42,988 bases of DNA from a virus. A program made the translations under genes and the position numbers. Under the pieces are notes generated by a model, which saw only the letters and a list, made by a program, of their open reading frames with translations, had not been told where the DNA came from and ran no database searches. Below are positions 33,681 through 39,741 of the stretch, one piece after another (position 1 is the first letter of the stretch; every line of letters begins with the position of its first letter). The stretch covers positions 1-42,988 of IMG/VR virus record IMGVR_UViG_3300030333_002388. One strand, 5' to 3'.

Positions 33681-33818
33681 CTAGTCGTCATCAAGATTGA
33701 TGTGTCCTTCTCGTTCTAGGACATCTATCGTATGTTCGATAGTCGCTCTTTTTGTTAAGTAAAATGTTCCCATGTTCGTTAAAATTAAAATTATTAGGTA
33801 TGCTGTATCAATATTCAT
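33681..33818 (-). CDS. 45-residue membrane-anchored mini-protein
   Basis: N-terminal membrane segment (TAYLIILILTNMGTFYL), then TKRATIEHTIDVLEREGHINLDDD. Small proteins of this shape (a span, then (T)xRxTxxxTIxVLExxGxI) occur in cyanophages and pelagiphages; function unknown. No ribosome site; the ATG is 7 nt from the -10 box, so leaderless. Confidence 0.68.
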   Translation of the reverse strand: MNIDTAYLIILILTNMGTFYLTKRATIEHTIDVLEREGHINLDDD

Positions 33819-33825
33819 AAGTTAT

Positions 33826-33854
33826 ATTATAGCAACTTTTCAGTGCCAAGTCAA
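33826..33854 (-). promoter_or_regulatory. Promoter, leaderless transcript
   Basis: Minus strand TTGACT, 17-bp spacer, TATAAT, then ATATAACTT leading to ATG at 33818. Confidence 0.87.
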
Positions 33855-33871
33855 GAACAAAAATTTAGTTC

Positions 33872-33900
33872 TTGACATTTAGCTTCTTTTGAGTTATAAT
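33872..33900 (+). promoter_or_regulatory. Plus-strand promoter, leaderless HTH/bS21 transcript
   Basis: TTGACA, 17-bp spacer, TATAAT, then ATACAA and the ATG at 33907. Divergent from the promoter at 33826, with only 17 bp between the two -35 boxes. Confidence 0.9.
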
Positions 33901-33906
33901 ATACAA

Positions 33907-34056
33907 ATGAAAGAATGGACACATAAAGATAGACAATATTTAAAGGATAATTACTCAAACTTACCTGTGCGAGTAATGGCAGAATATTTAGGAAGAACTG
34001 AAAACGCAGTAAGAAAACAAGTTCAATACCTAAGAAAGAGAAGGTGGACTTTTTGA
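33907..34056 (+). CDS. Small HTH (SANT/Myb-like) DNA-binding protein
   Basis: 49 residues: EWTHKDRQYLKDNYSNLPVR, then MAEYLGRTENAVRKQVQYLRKRRW. A single tri-helical unit with the (E)W(T)..D..YL..NY opening and the GRTxNAVRxQ recognition helix, as in SANT-like phage regulators. Leaderless. Its last codons overlap the start region of the bS21 gene, so the two are coupled. Confidence 0.82.
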   Translation: MKEWTHKDRQYLKDNYSNLPVRVMAEYLGRTENAVRKQVQYLRKRRWTF

Positions 34057-34313
34057 AGATTGATACAAAACATATGAAACTAGAAAGAGCATTAAGAAAA
34101 TTCCGAGCATATGGTAAAGAACTTAAGCAAGAATTGCTAGAACGCAAAGAATATAAGAAACCAAGCATTAAAAGAAATGCTACTCGACAGGCCGCGATTC
34201 GTCGAAATCGCAGAAAAACTGAAGCGGAAAAGGCACTTTACCAAAATTGGAAAGCGCAAGACCGTAAACTAAAAAAGCTAAGAATGTCTGACGCATTAGA
34301 TAGCGAGAAATAG
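34053..34313 (+). CDS. rpsU: Phage-encoded ribosomal protein bS21
   Basis: 86 residues. KIDTKHMKLERALRKFRAYGKEL..ELLERKEYKKPSIKRNATRQAAIRRNRRK follows the bS21 pattern: KIxxxExxxxALRRFKR, then a basic helix with (R)REFYEKPSxKRKRK. A C-terminal extension of ~25 residues is unlike E. coli bS21. The start is uncertain: TTG at 34053 has AAGGTGG 5 nt upstream and keeps the conserved KI strand; GTG 34044 or ATG 34074 are alternatives. bS21 sits by the anti-Shine-Dalgarno end of 16S rRNA. Marine phages including pelagiphages are known to carry bS21 genes; incorporation into host ribosomes is the proposed role. Confidence 0.82.
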   Translation: MKIDTKHMKLERALRKFRAYGKELKQELLERKEYKKPSIKRNATRQAAIRRNRRKTEAEKALYQNWKAQDRKLKKLRMSDALDSEK

Positions 34314-34410
34314 CACTTATAAAAACAACTTTATCTTACAAAAATAATTTATTTTTACATTTAAGTGACTTACAAAAACTCAGCGTTCCATGACCTTCAA
34401 AAAATAAATC

Positions 34411-34439
34411 TTGCATTATGCCGAATTTCGTGGTATAAT
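34411..34439 (+). promoter_or_regulatory. Plus-strand promoter of a putative small RNA
   Basis: TTGCAT, 17-bp spacer, TATAAT; no gene follows on this strand within 300 nt. Confidence 0.78.
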
Positions 34440-34445
34440 ATTTAT

Positions 34446-34708
34446 ATCTAATTTATTAGATGACCAAACCTAATCACCAAGTTAGTCTGGTTTTCCTTAC
34501 AAGATATGCTTAACAATCCACAGTCGAAGCGTAAGCGAGAGACTGGGGTGTTTGGTTTTATCTATTCTTGGAACTAAACTAAGACTAACTCGTGTTAATC
34601 ACTAATGTCTGTATAAAGCAAGACATATCTTAAAAACAAATCACATTTTCACTAATTACTAAAAATTCGTCTTAAACAACCGCAACTTTCGCCAAACCGA
34701 AATTTTTT
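34446..34708 (+). ncRNA. Putative structured small RNA (~260 nt)
   Basis: A gene-free stretch between a good promoter and a weak terminator (TTTCG-CCAAAC-CGAAA plus T6 at 34687-34708). Visible pairing: ACCAAAC (34463) with GTTTGGT (34550) closes a multibranch; CTAA/TTAG within it; CAGTC/GACTG (34521/34541) enclosing a GC-capped GTAA tetraloop flanked by GAA and GAGA; ATGTCT/AGACAT at 34605-34627. GTTAGTCT (34481) can alternatively pair with AGACTAAC (34582), suggesting two exclusive folds. No known family recognised. Confidence 0.55.
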
Positions 34709-34713
34709 AAAGA

Positions 34714-34741
34714 TACAAAAAAACCCGAACTAAATCGGGTC
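34714..34741 (-). terminator. Intrinsic terminator of the mini-gene operon
   Basis: ACCCGA/TCGGGT stem; on the minus strand followed by a run of seven T. Confidence 0.85.
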
Positions 34742-34761
34742 TAATTTGCACTACATAGCGT

Positions 34762-35064
34762 TTAGTTTTCTATAGACTGTAGTAATATCTTTAGAGTTTC
34801 TTTTGGAGCTTTTTCTAGCCCAGTTAGGGTTTCACAGCCCAGCTGGGATTGGATATCCTCAACTATTTGAAGTTTTGTGATTGGCACTTCTCCTGTTTTA
34901 GTTCGATATTCAACTCGTTTATATACTCCTTCTTTCGCTAGTTTTCCTATAATACTTCTAGCACTCTTATTATATACTTCAGCTAATCTGTTTACTGTAT
35001 CTCTTGTAGGATTTTCTTCATACTGCTTAACTATATTAGCTGTATCATCTTCCGTATAATTCAT
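34762..35064 (-). CDS. HTH-family phage regulator (MNYTEDD type)
   Basis: 100 residues: NYTEDDTANIVKQYEENPTRDTVNRLAEVYNKSARSIIGKLAKEGVYK is the tri-helical unit; RTKTGEVPITKLQIVEDIQSQLG leads to a C-terminal helical domain ending LKILLQSIEN. Closest relative in the window is the 38682 gene, sharing RSII(G/A)KL(A/S)(K/R)EGVYK and (Y/R)RTKTGEP-like linkers. Last gene of its operon. Confidence 0.8.
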   Translation of the reverse strand: MNYTEDDTANIVKQYEENPTRDTVNRLAEVYNKSARSIIGKLAKEGVYKRVEYRTKTGEVPITKLQIVEDIQSQLGCETLTGLEKAPKETLKILLQSIEN

Positions 35065-35266
35065 ACTTTTCTTTCTCCATTTTTCTTATACTGTGTTTAT
35101 ATGGTCTAGCAGGTCTTATTTCTACACCATCTTTAGTTACTCTGCCAGAGTTATAGTATATGTAGCATACTCCATACTCGATATAAATATGTTTCCACTT
35201 TTCTGACCATTCCTCATACTCCAGCAGTAACCTTTGTTTTTCTACTTCGTTTTTATACTCGGTCAT
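35045..35266 (-). CDS. Hypothetical small protein
   Basis: 73 residues, helical and charged (KNEVEKQRLLLEYEEWSEKW), then a tyrosine-rich strand (YIEYGVCYIYY) and a basic C-terminus. Coupled by overlap at both ends (4 nt and 20 nt). Unknown. Confidence 0.6.
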   Translation of the reverse strand: MTEYKNEVEKQRLLLEYEEWSEKWKHIYIEYGVCYIYYNSGRVTKDGVEIRPARPYKHSIRKMEKEKYELYGR

Positions 35267-35451
35267 CTTGCAAATGGGTTTGGTAATGGGTTACCCATAG
35301 CGTCAGTTCCTCTGTCAATAGCTGTGCCATCACAGTAGCCGACCATTTCTCTTCTGCGAATCTCTTTTCTAGCAAATTTACCATTAGGTGTTTGCTCGTC
35401 TTTTAACTCTGCTAGTTGAGCGTCTGTGTATTTTAAAAATTCTAAATTCAT
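35263..35451 (-). CDS. Hypothetical small protein
   Basis: 62 residues: NLEFLKYTDAQLAELKDEQTPNGKFARKEIRRREMVGYCDG, then RGTDAMGNPLPNPFAR. A helical first half and a Gly/Pro-rich tail. It overlaps the next gene by 4 nt. Unknown function. Confidence 0.6.
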   Translation of the reverse strand: MNLEFLKYTDAQLAELKDEQTPNGKFARKEIRRREMVGYCDGTAIDRGTDAMGNPLPNPFAR

Positions 35452-35455
35452 GTCG

Positions 35456-35650
35456 TTATTCTCCTATTAGTTTAGCAAGTTTTTCAAAGTCATACTGCTT
35501 GTTAAATTTGACTCCTACTCGCTTGTGGTTTGGTTTAGTTACAGTGTAGTCAAGCGTTACACCTATCTTCGCTAGTTTTCTAACTGAACGAAGCAAATCT
35601 TGATACTCGTCTTGTGTTATATAAACTTTCTCTAATGTTATTTCTCTCAT
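35456..35650 (-). CDS. Hypothetical small protein
   Basis: 64 residues: EITLEKVYITQDEYQDLLRSVRKLAKIG, then VTLDYTVTKPNHKRVGVKFNKQYDFEKLAKLIGE. A mixed alpha/beta pattern; the ATG overlaps the preceding stop (TAATG). Unknown. Confidence 0.6.
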   Translation of the reverse strand: MREITLEKVYITQDEYQDLLRSVRKLAKIGVTLDYTVTKPNHKRVGVKFNKQYDFEKLAKLIGE

Positions 35651-35784
35651 TATCCTTGTCCTCTACTTAGTTTGAAGCTACGCTTCTTATGTTTATTCAT
35701 AGTTGCCATACTCTTTGGCCTCTTGCCTATACTTGTTCCCTTTTTAGTGGGTATATGCCCTGTCGTTGTTTTAGCTTTTCTCAT
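35650..35784 (-). CDS. 44-residue very basic mini-protein
   Basis: TTTGHIPTKKGTSIGKRPKSMATMNKHKKRSFKLSRGQG: about one-third Lys/Arg, with a GTSIGxRPKS core and (K)KRSFKxxRGQG end that I recall from cyanophage mini-proteins. TAATG overlap at both ends. Probably nucleic-acid or ribosome associated given its composition; inference only. Confidence 0.65.
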   Translation of the reverse strand: MRKAKTTTGHIPTKKGTSIGKRPKSMATMNKHKKRSFKLSRGQG

Positions 35785-35870
35785 TATCTACTCCCAAAAA
35801 GTATTAGTAGCCATGTAATTAGTATTATCCAGCCGATTGTTAATTCAAAACTTTCGTCCCAATCTTTCAT
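35784..35870 (-). CDS. 28-residue membrane peptide
   Basis: KDWDESFELTIGWIILITWLLILFG: one membrane span after an acidic start. Coupled to both neighbours by TAATG overlaps. Unknown function. Confidence 0.55.
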   Translation of the reverse strand: MKDWDESFELTIGWIILITWLLILFGSR

Positions 35871-36073
35871 TATATAGCTACCTTTACTATCTTGTAACCT
35901 CGTCTTACTACTTCGTTTCTGCACTTCTGCTTTACTTTTGGTTTGCCGTTGTCATTGTTAATATACTTCATCAGTTCCTCCAGTGGAGTCTGCTTAATGT
36001 AGTGCTTATAAACAGTTGTTTTCTTTGTTGCTCTGTTATACACTCTCTCGTCTTGTTTAAATTTTATTGGCAT
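35870..36073 (-). CDS. Hypothetical basic protein
   Basis: 67 residues, Lys/Arg-rich: KFKQDERVYNRATKKTTVYKHYIKQTPLEELMKYIN, then KPKVKQKCRNEVVRRGYKIVKVAI. Alternating charged and hydrophobic residues suggest a small alpha/beta fold. Preceded by GGAG. Unknown. Confidence 0.62.
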   Translation of the reverse strand: MPIKFKQDERVYNRATKKTTVYKHYIKQTPLEELMKYINNDNGKPKVKQKCRNEVVRRGYKIVKVAI

Positions 36074-36082
36074 TTCTTCTCC

Positions 36083-36670
36083 TTATCTATTATCGAACCA
36101 TTGCCAGACTATTTCGTCCATAGTTTCTGATGGGTCGCCTTGTTCATACTCGCCTTCCCAAAAATCTTCATTGTCTACTACATCGCCGAATACTTCTCTC
36201 ATTTCTTCCATCAGTTCACCTAATTCTACTTCTTCAATAGTATAGTTGCCATCATAGTATTCAGCTACTCCAATGAAGTTTCTGAACTCATCTTCATAAG
36301 TCATTTTTATACTATGCTTCTTATCGTGATGGTCGTATAAATACTCGTGTAAATACTGCACAAACTGTACTGGTGGACTCCATGCAGAATAACCACTAAA
36401 AAAGTCCGCTTCTACATCTTCTACATTACACCACTTTGCGCCTACATTATTTACATAGTAGTTCCAGCTATCTTCTAGCCAGTCGTCTTTGTCGTAAGTT
36501 CCTTCAGGCATAAACTTTAATTTGTCTATGTCAAGAAGCTCATAACTTACATAATCGCTTCCGTCATAATGTTTTCGCTCTATACTTCTCATTTCCAAAG
36601 CAGAACTCCAACCTTTATGAGCCTGTTTGTTACCTGTTAGAGTAACATTAAAATATACATGATTAGCCAT
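36083..36670 (-). CDS. Api92-like ferredoxin-fold protein
   Basis: 195 residues. ANHVYFNVTLTG opening, WNYYVNNVGAKWCNVEDVE, and FFSGYSAWSPPVQFVQYLHEYL match the Api92-like pattern (a small N-terminal strand, the G-(T/A)KW motif and a (Y)xTAWSPP helix). Very acidic C-terminus. Known from plasmids and phages; function unknown. Confidence 0.72.
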   Translation of the reverse strand: MANHVYFNVTLTGNKQAHKGWSSALEMRSIERKHYDGSDYVSYELLDIDKLKFMPEGTYDKDDWLEDSWNYYVNNVGAKWCNVEDVEADFFSGYSAWSPPVQFVQYLHEYLYDHHDKKHSIKMTYEDEFRNFIGVAEYYDGNYTIEEVELGELMEEMREVFGDVVDNEDFWEGEYEQGDPSETMDEIVWQWFDNR

Positions 36671-36680
36671 TATTTTCTCC

Positions 36681-36875
36681 TTATTTGCCTAAATCTTTTA
36701 AATCCCTTTCGGTTATATACTGGTAGCCACCCTTGTTAAAGATAGGGGCAGACTGCTGTTTGCGTTGTTCAGTAAGTCGTTTTGCAACTTCATCTCCACA
36801 CTCCAAACATAGTTTACCCACTACTCTAACCCTAGCTGGGCTTACCTCGTTACTACATTTTCTACATCTTGCCAC
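36681..36875 (-). CDS. Small zinc-ribbon protein
   Basis: 64 residues; GTG start behind a perfect AGGAGG located inside the upstream gene. Two CxxC knuckles (CRKC and CLECG, residues 4-27) bind zinc, followed by a charged helix and YITERDLKDLGK. Resembles small zinc-ribbon proteins of cyanophages. Possible nucleic-acid or ribosome factor. Confidence 0.72.
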   Translation of the reverse strand: MARCRKCSNEVSPARVRVVGKLCLECGDEVAKRLTEQRKQQSAPIFNKGGYQYITERDLKDLGK

Positions 36876-37185
36876 TACTAAATCCTCCTAAAGTGTTATT
36901 TGGATTAGCTATGTGATTCTCTCTAAGGTAGTCAGCCACTAAATCTTCTAAGCATTGATACTCTTCGCAAAGAGCCTGACTATCAGTATCTATTGCATAC
37001 TCCATAGCGTCTTTCCATTCTTGCCTAGAAATTTTACTTAGACTTCGCACTCCTATATCATGGTGTGTTAAATCTTCCTCTAAGCTCTGCATATCAAGTA
37101 AGCCATAGATTATACAGTTGTGCTTTTTCTCTAAAAGAGATATAGCTTGATGCAAATCTAGTTCGTTTATATTTTCATTTTTCAT
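36862..37185 (-). CDS. Hypothetical protein, first gene of the mini-gene operon
   Basis: 107 residues from the ATG at 37185 (MKNENINELDLHQAI); a longer in-frame version would start inside the promoter. Helical, acidic; ends ANPNNTLGGFSSGKM. Leaderless: the ATG is 7 nt from the -10 box. Not recognised. Confidence 0.68.
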   Translation of the reverse strand: MKNENINELDLHQAISLLEKKHNCIIYGLLDMQSLEEDLTHHDIGVRSLSKISRQEWKDAMEYAIDTDSQALCEEYQCLEDLVADYLRENHIANPNNTLGGFSSGKM

Positions 37186-37192
37186 ACTATAT

Positions 37193-37221
37193 ATTATACT
37201 CGAAATTTGAATGTCAGTCAA
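37193..37221 (-). promoter_or_regulatory. Promoter of the ten-gene mini-gene operon (leaderless)
   Basis: Minus strand TTGACT, 17-bp spacer, TATAAT; +1 expected at the ATG 37185. The operon runs to the terminator at 34714. Confidence 0.88.
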
Positions 37222-37275
37222 GAACTATTTTTTCGGTGTTGATTCAAGAAGCACTCGAACGAGTGCGATTATTAG

Positions 37276-37310
37276 AAAAGAAAAAGCCTCTCACAACGAG
37301 AGGCTCAAAA
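37276..37310 (-). terminator. Terminator of the large non-coding RNA
   Basis: Eight-base-pair stem AGCCTCTC/GAGAGGCT with a 5-nt loop; on the minus strand followed by TTTTTC-TTTTC. It precedes the mini-gene operon promoter. Confidence 0.9.
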
Positions 37311-38506
37311 ACTATTTTGATTAAGTAACGGCTTACTGCCTATAGGAATTCAGCCGAGCAACCTTTAGAGCGTCTACTAATCTCACGATATCACTAGTCG
37401 AATCGATTTCCTACTTCGCTTTTCAACTACAATCGGAGTGCGTTGCGTGACCAGAGCCGAACATTGTGCAAGACTATAGGTCTTGTCGTAGTTTACTTCA
37501 CTTTTCAGTCCTTTAAGAAGGAATCAATGGGAGAGCAAGCAGGTTTCCCGAGACAAAGTCCTTGTTACCCTGCTAACAACTCTCAATGGTGGCAGTTTCG
37601 TAGATTACTGCCAACTAACAAGTGCCTGACATTGTCCTTGCGTAACGGATAGTTTCATAGCTTACTATCAACTTGCGAGATTGTTCAAGGTCATAACCTA
37701 CGCTTTTCATTACCTACTAACCCCATTTCCGACTACCCAGCGATTAGTGTACTGCATAGAAGAGAAGCAAACAGTAACGATTCGTCCATGAGGAATAGTT
37801 CCCATGAGGCTAGCCGTTCTAGTGAGCCGTTCTTATGGTAGTTCTCACGCCTGATGCTTCTTGCTACTGGGCTTCTGCCGTGCCGTAGGACTCGCCTCTG
37901 ATAACTCCACGCCTTTGGTAAACACGCCTTTGGATATTTAAGTTATTCTGTCTTATAGCCTACGAATCATTATTCAGTAGCTTTGCCACTCTGACATTTC
38001 GAGCTGATCGCTTCCCGCGTAGAACGCGACTGCGTAGAACTCGACAATCATATGAGTGGGCTTCTCAAGAGCCTCTGATAACAAACCAATGGGCTTGTCT
38101 AAGGGAGGCATTTTGCTTACTTGCGTTGGGTATCCTAAGAAGAACATAGCCTTGGCTTTCAGCAGTGTTAGGGGGCGAGAGCTAGTAATGGGTTATTGAC
38201 CTGCCCACTTCTGAGGGCTTACTACGGCACTATCACAGCGTGTGCAACAGACCTCTAACTCTCTCGCCTAAGATTGTTAAGGCTAGTTTTACCATTTTTC
38301 GTGTCGTTCCAAAAATGAAAACTAGCAAAAGCATAAAAAGAACAGCGTAACTCCCACCAACCTCTCCATGACTGTCCACCACTAGCTGTGGGCTAGAACA
38401 AGTCTACACCCTTTCGGCTAGAACAAGCAATCACACTTATTGTTACACTCTCACGAAACTCTTTGGTTTCGCCTCTTGGGTTTCTTTTGTGTTTTCCCAA
38501 TTCAAT
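37281..38506 (-). ncRNA. Large ornate structured non-coding RNA (~1.2 kb), GOLLD/ROOL-like candidate
   Basis: Bounded by a perfect TTGACA-17-TATAAT promoter and a strong terminator on the same strand. No plausible gene lies inside: the longest frames lack ribosome sites and are interrupted. It is clearly richer in G+C than its surroundings. Many helices can be read: GCTAGTTTT/AAAACTAGC extended by CATTTTT/AAAAATG (38282-38326); GGCGAGAG/CTCTCGCC (38174 with 38261) closing a ~95-nt domain; CGAAAC/GTTTCG near the 5' end; CGCG-TTCTA-CGCG. A hairpin type recurs with loop AANCTAYGAA on arms GATAGT/ACTATC and GGCAGT/ACTGCC. Size and style recall GOLLD and ROOL phage RNAs, but I cannot assign a family without covariance searches. 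Confidence 0.78.
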
Positions 38507-38512
38507 ATATAT

Positions 38513-38541
38513 ATTATATACTGGCTTTTGTATTTTGTCAA
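38513..38541 (-). promoter_or_regulatory. Perfect consensus promoter of the large ncRNA
   Basis: Minus strand TTGACA, 17-bp spacer, TATAAT, with A/T-rich DNA upstream. Predicted +1 near 38506. Confidence 0.92.
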
Positions 38542-38568
38542 GAAAAACTTTAAACTTTTTTTCTCGGC

Positions 38569-38682
38569 TTAATCGTCCTTGAATAAGTTAATTATCGGGT
38601 CGATTAATAGGTAGTAGATAAACAAGCCTATGATTATAACTGCCCACAGGCTTGTCATTAGTTCTACCATGAAGTTTTCCAC
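38569..38682 (-). CDS. 37-residue membrane peptide
   Basis: A GTG start shares bases with the preceding TAG; an alternative ATG lies at 38670. One membrane span (SLWAVIIIGLFIYYLLI), then DPIINLFKDD. Co-transcribed with the HTH gene upstream. The ncRNA promoter lies directly behind it. Confidence 0.55.
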   Translation of the reverse strand: MENFMVELMTSLWAVIIIGLFIYYLLIDPIINLFKDD

Positions 38683-39005
38683 TAGACCACTTCGCTTAGT
38701 CTTTGAACTAGGTTTTTGAGGTCTGCTTTTGTTGCTTTGCTAACAGTAGCGATTGAGCTATTGTCGATACCAAGCATTGTTGCAATCTCAGCTACGAGTT
38801 CGTCTTTTCTTACAACAGGCTCACCAGTTTTAGTTGTTCTAGGTTGTGCTTTGTAAACACCCTCTCTTGACAACTTAGCGATGATGCTTCTAGTTGTTTT
38901 TCCAAATTCCTGTGCTAGTGAAGCTACAGTATCTAGGTTTGGTTGTTGTTGGTATTCTTCTACCATTTGAGAAACCATCTCGTCTGTATAATTTTTACTT
39001 GCCAT
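38682..39005 (-). CDS. HTH-family phage regulator (YTDEM type)
   Basis: 107 residues from MASKNYTDEM at 39005 (GGAG site); the longer frame would include the promoter. Tri-helical unit YTDEMVSQMVEEYQQQPNLDTVASLAQEFGKTTRSIIAKLSREGVYK, linker RTTKTGEPVVRKDELV, helical C-terminal domain LVQRLSEVV. Very similar proteins recur in marine myophages and pelagiphages as I recall. Likely a transcription regulator or nucleoid-type protein. Confidence 0.82.
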   Translation of the reverse strand: MASKNYTDEMVSQMVEEYQQQPNLDTVASLAQEFGKTTRSIIAKLSREGVYKAQPRTTKTGEPVVRKDELVAEIATMLGIDNSSIATVSKATKADLKNLVQRLSEVV

Positions 39006-39029
39006 TTTTTCTCCTAAATTATGTCTATT

Positions 39030-39058
39030 ATTATAAACGGGCTTTTGAATTTTGTCAA
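39030..39058 (-). promoter_or_regulatory. Consensus promoter for the HTH gene
   Basis: Minus strand TTGACA, 17-bp spacer, TATAAT; ~18-nt leader with GGAG. Confidence 0.9.
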
Positions 39059-39066
39059 GAAGTTTT

Positions 39067-39180
39067 TTAAGCCACATGTGCTATTCCTATACACATCAGG
39101 AATACAACCATGAGAATAATACTTATCGCACATAGTCCACATTCAGCGTCTTTGAAACATTCTTTTATTTTCGATTTCAT
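39067..39180 (-). CDS. 37-residue Cys-containing membrane peptide
   Basis: KSKIKECFKDAECGLCAISIILMVVFLMCIGIAHVA: a basic start, CxxxxxCxxC and one membrane span. No ribosome site; the ATG is 7 nt from the -10 box, hence leaderless. First minus-strand gene of the divergent control region. Confidence 0.55.
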   Translation of the reverse strand: MKSKIKECFKDAECGLCAISIILMVVFLMCIGIAHVA

Positions 39181-39187
39181 ACATACT

Positions 39188-39215
39188 ATTATACAGAGCG
39201 TTTTCATAAAGTCAA
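39188..39215 (-). promoter_or_regulatory. Minus-strand promoter of the divergent control region
   Basis: TTGACT, 16-bp spacer, TATAAT. Confidence 0.78.
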
Positions 39216-39333
39216 TATGTTGGCGTAAGTTTTTTACTTAAACTTACGCTAGGAACTCGTGGGGGCGGCACGCGAAACCGCCCCTGGGCTTTTCGCAAAC
39301 CTTCAAAAATCTTTGCAAATCTTGTCAAAATTC
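39216..39333. other. Divergent intergenic region with perfect inverted repeat and GC-rich hairpin
   Basis: GCGTAAGTTT and AAACTTACGC (10-bp perfect arms, 7-nt loop, 39223-39249) lie 8 bp upstream of the minus -35 box. GGGGCGG/CCGCCCC (39262-39284) forms a GC-rich hairpin, followed by TTCGCAAAC and TTTGCAAAT repeats. No gene. The first repeat has no T-run on either side, so an operator or cruciform is more likely than a terminator. Confidence 0.6.
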
Positions 39334-39362
39334 TTGACAACCCAGCAAAAGTTTGATAAAAT
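39334..39362 (+). promoter_or_regulatory. Plus-strand promoter
   Basis: TTGACA, 17-bp spacer, TAAAAT. It leads into a gene-free GC-rich stretch. Confidence 0.72.
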
Positions 39363-39368
39363 ATAAAT

Positions 39369-39571
39369 AAGACTTATTATAAGCCCAGCCGCGCGCCTAT
39401 ACCACATTCGTACTTCATTTTAGCACTTAGATTTCGCACTTAGGCGCTGGGCCTGAACCACCCTCGCGAAACCTTTTAAATACGGCACATAGCAGGGGCT
39501 GATGGGGGGAAACCGACGCAAGAATGGGAGACACAGAGATTTAAAAAGTAGAAGATTTTTGCAAACATGTA
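39369..39571 (+). other. Gene-free GC-rich transcribed stretch
   Basis: No reading frame with a ribosome site. GCCCAGC (39384) can pair with GCTGGGC (39446), and it carries TTAGCACTTAG and GCACTTAGGCGCT motifs that recur at about 40230 and 40275. Possibly a structured RNA or a cis-acting DNA region; nothing recognised. Confidence 0.4.
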
Positions 39572-39600
39572 TTGACCCAGCTACAATTTTATGATATAAT
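39572..39600 (+). promoter_or_regulatory. Plus-strand promoter
   Basis: TTGACC, 17-bp spacer, TATAAT. Confidence 0.82.
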
Positions 39601-39659
39601 CGGTGCCGTTTATGTGTTTTTTGAAGGCATAAATAAGTCAAAGTTTTTTTAATTTTTCC

Positions 39660-39688
39660 TTGATTTCTTCTCAATGCTCCCCTATAAT
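39660..39688 (+). promoter_or_regulatory. Plus-strand promoter of a small gene
   Basis: TTGATT, 17-bp spacer, TATAAT; ~45 nt before the gene at 39742. Confidence 0.75.
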
Positions 39689-39741
39689 ATATACATGTTT
39701 TCGGAAATGGTTCTGAAAACGAAAGAAAGAAGGAGTTTATG

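Noticed and set aside
33851-34168. 105-codon minus-strand frame
   Set aside because: It is the antisense shadow of the HTH and bS21 genes, which have a promoter and recognisable families.
34446-34560. tRNA-like or tmRNA-like fold after bS21
   Set aside because: A 7-bp closing stem exists, but there is no T-loop, no CCA and no tag reading frame.
37443-37652. 69-codon plus-strand reading frame within the 1.2-kb gene-free region
   Set aside because: No ribosome site, composition unlike the phage genes, opposite to the clear promoter/terminator pair and inside predicted helices.
37281-38506. Self-splicing intron remnant
   Set aside because: It does not interrupt a gene, has its own promoter and terminator, and I could not recognise group I or II core sequences.
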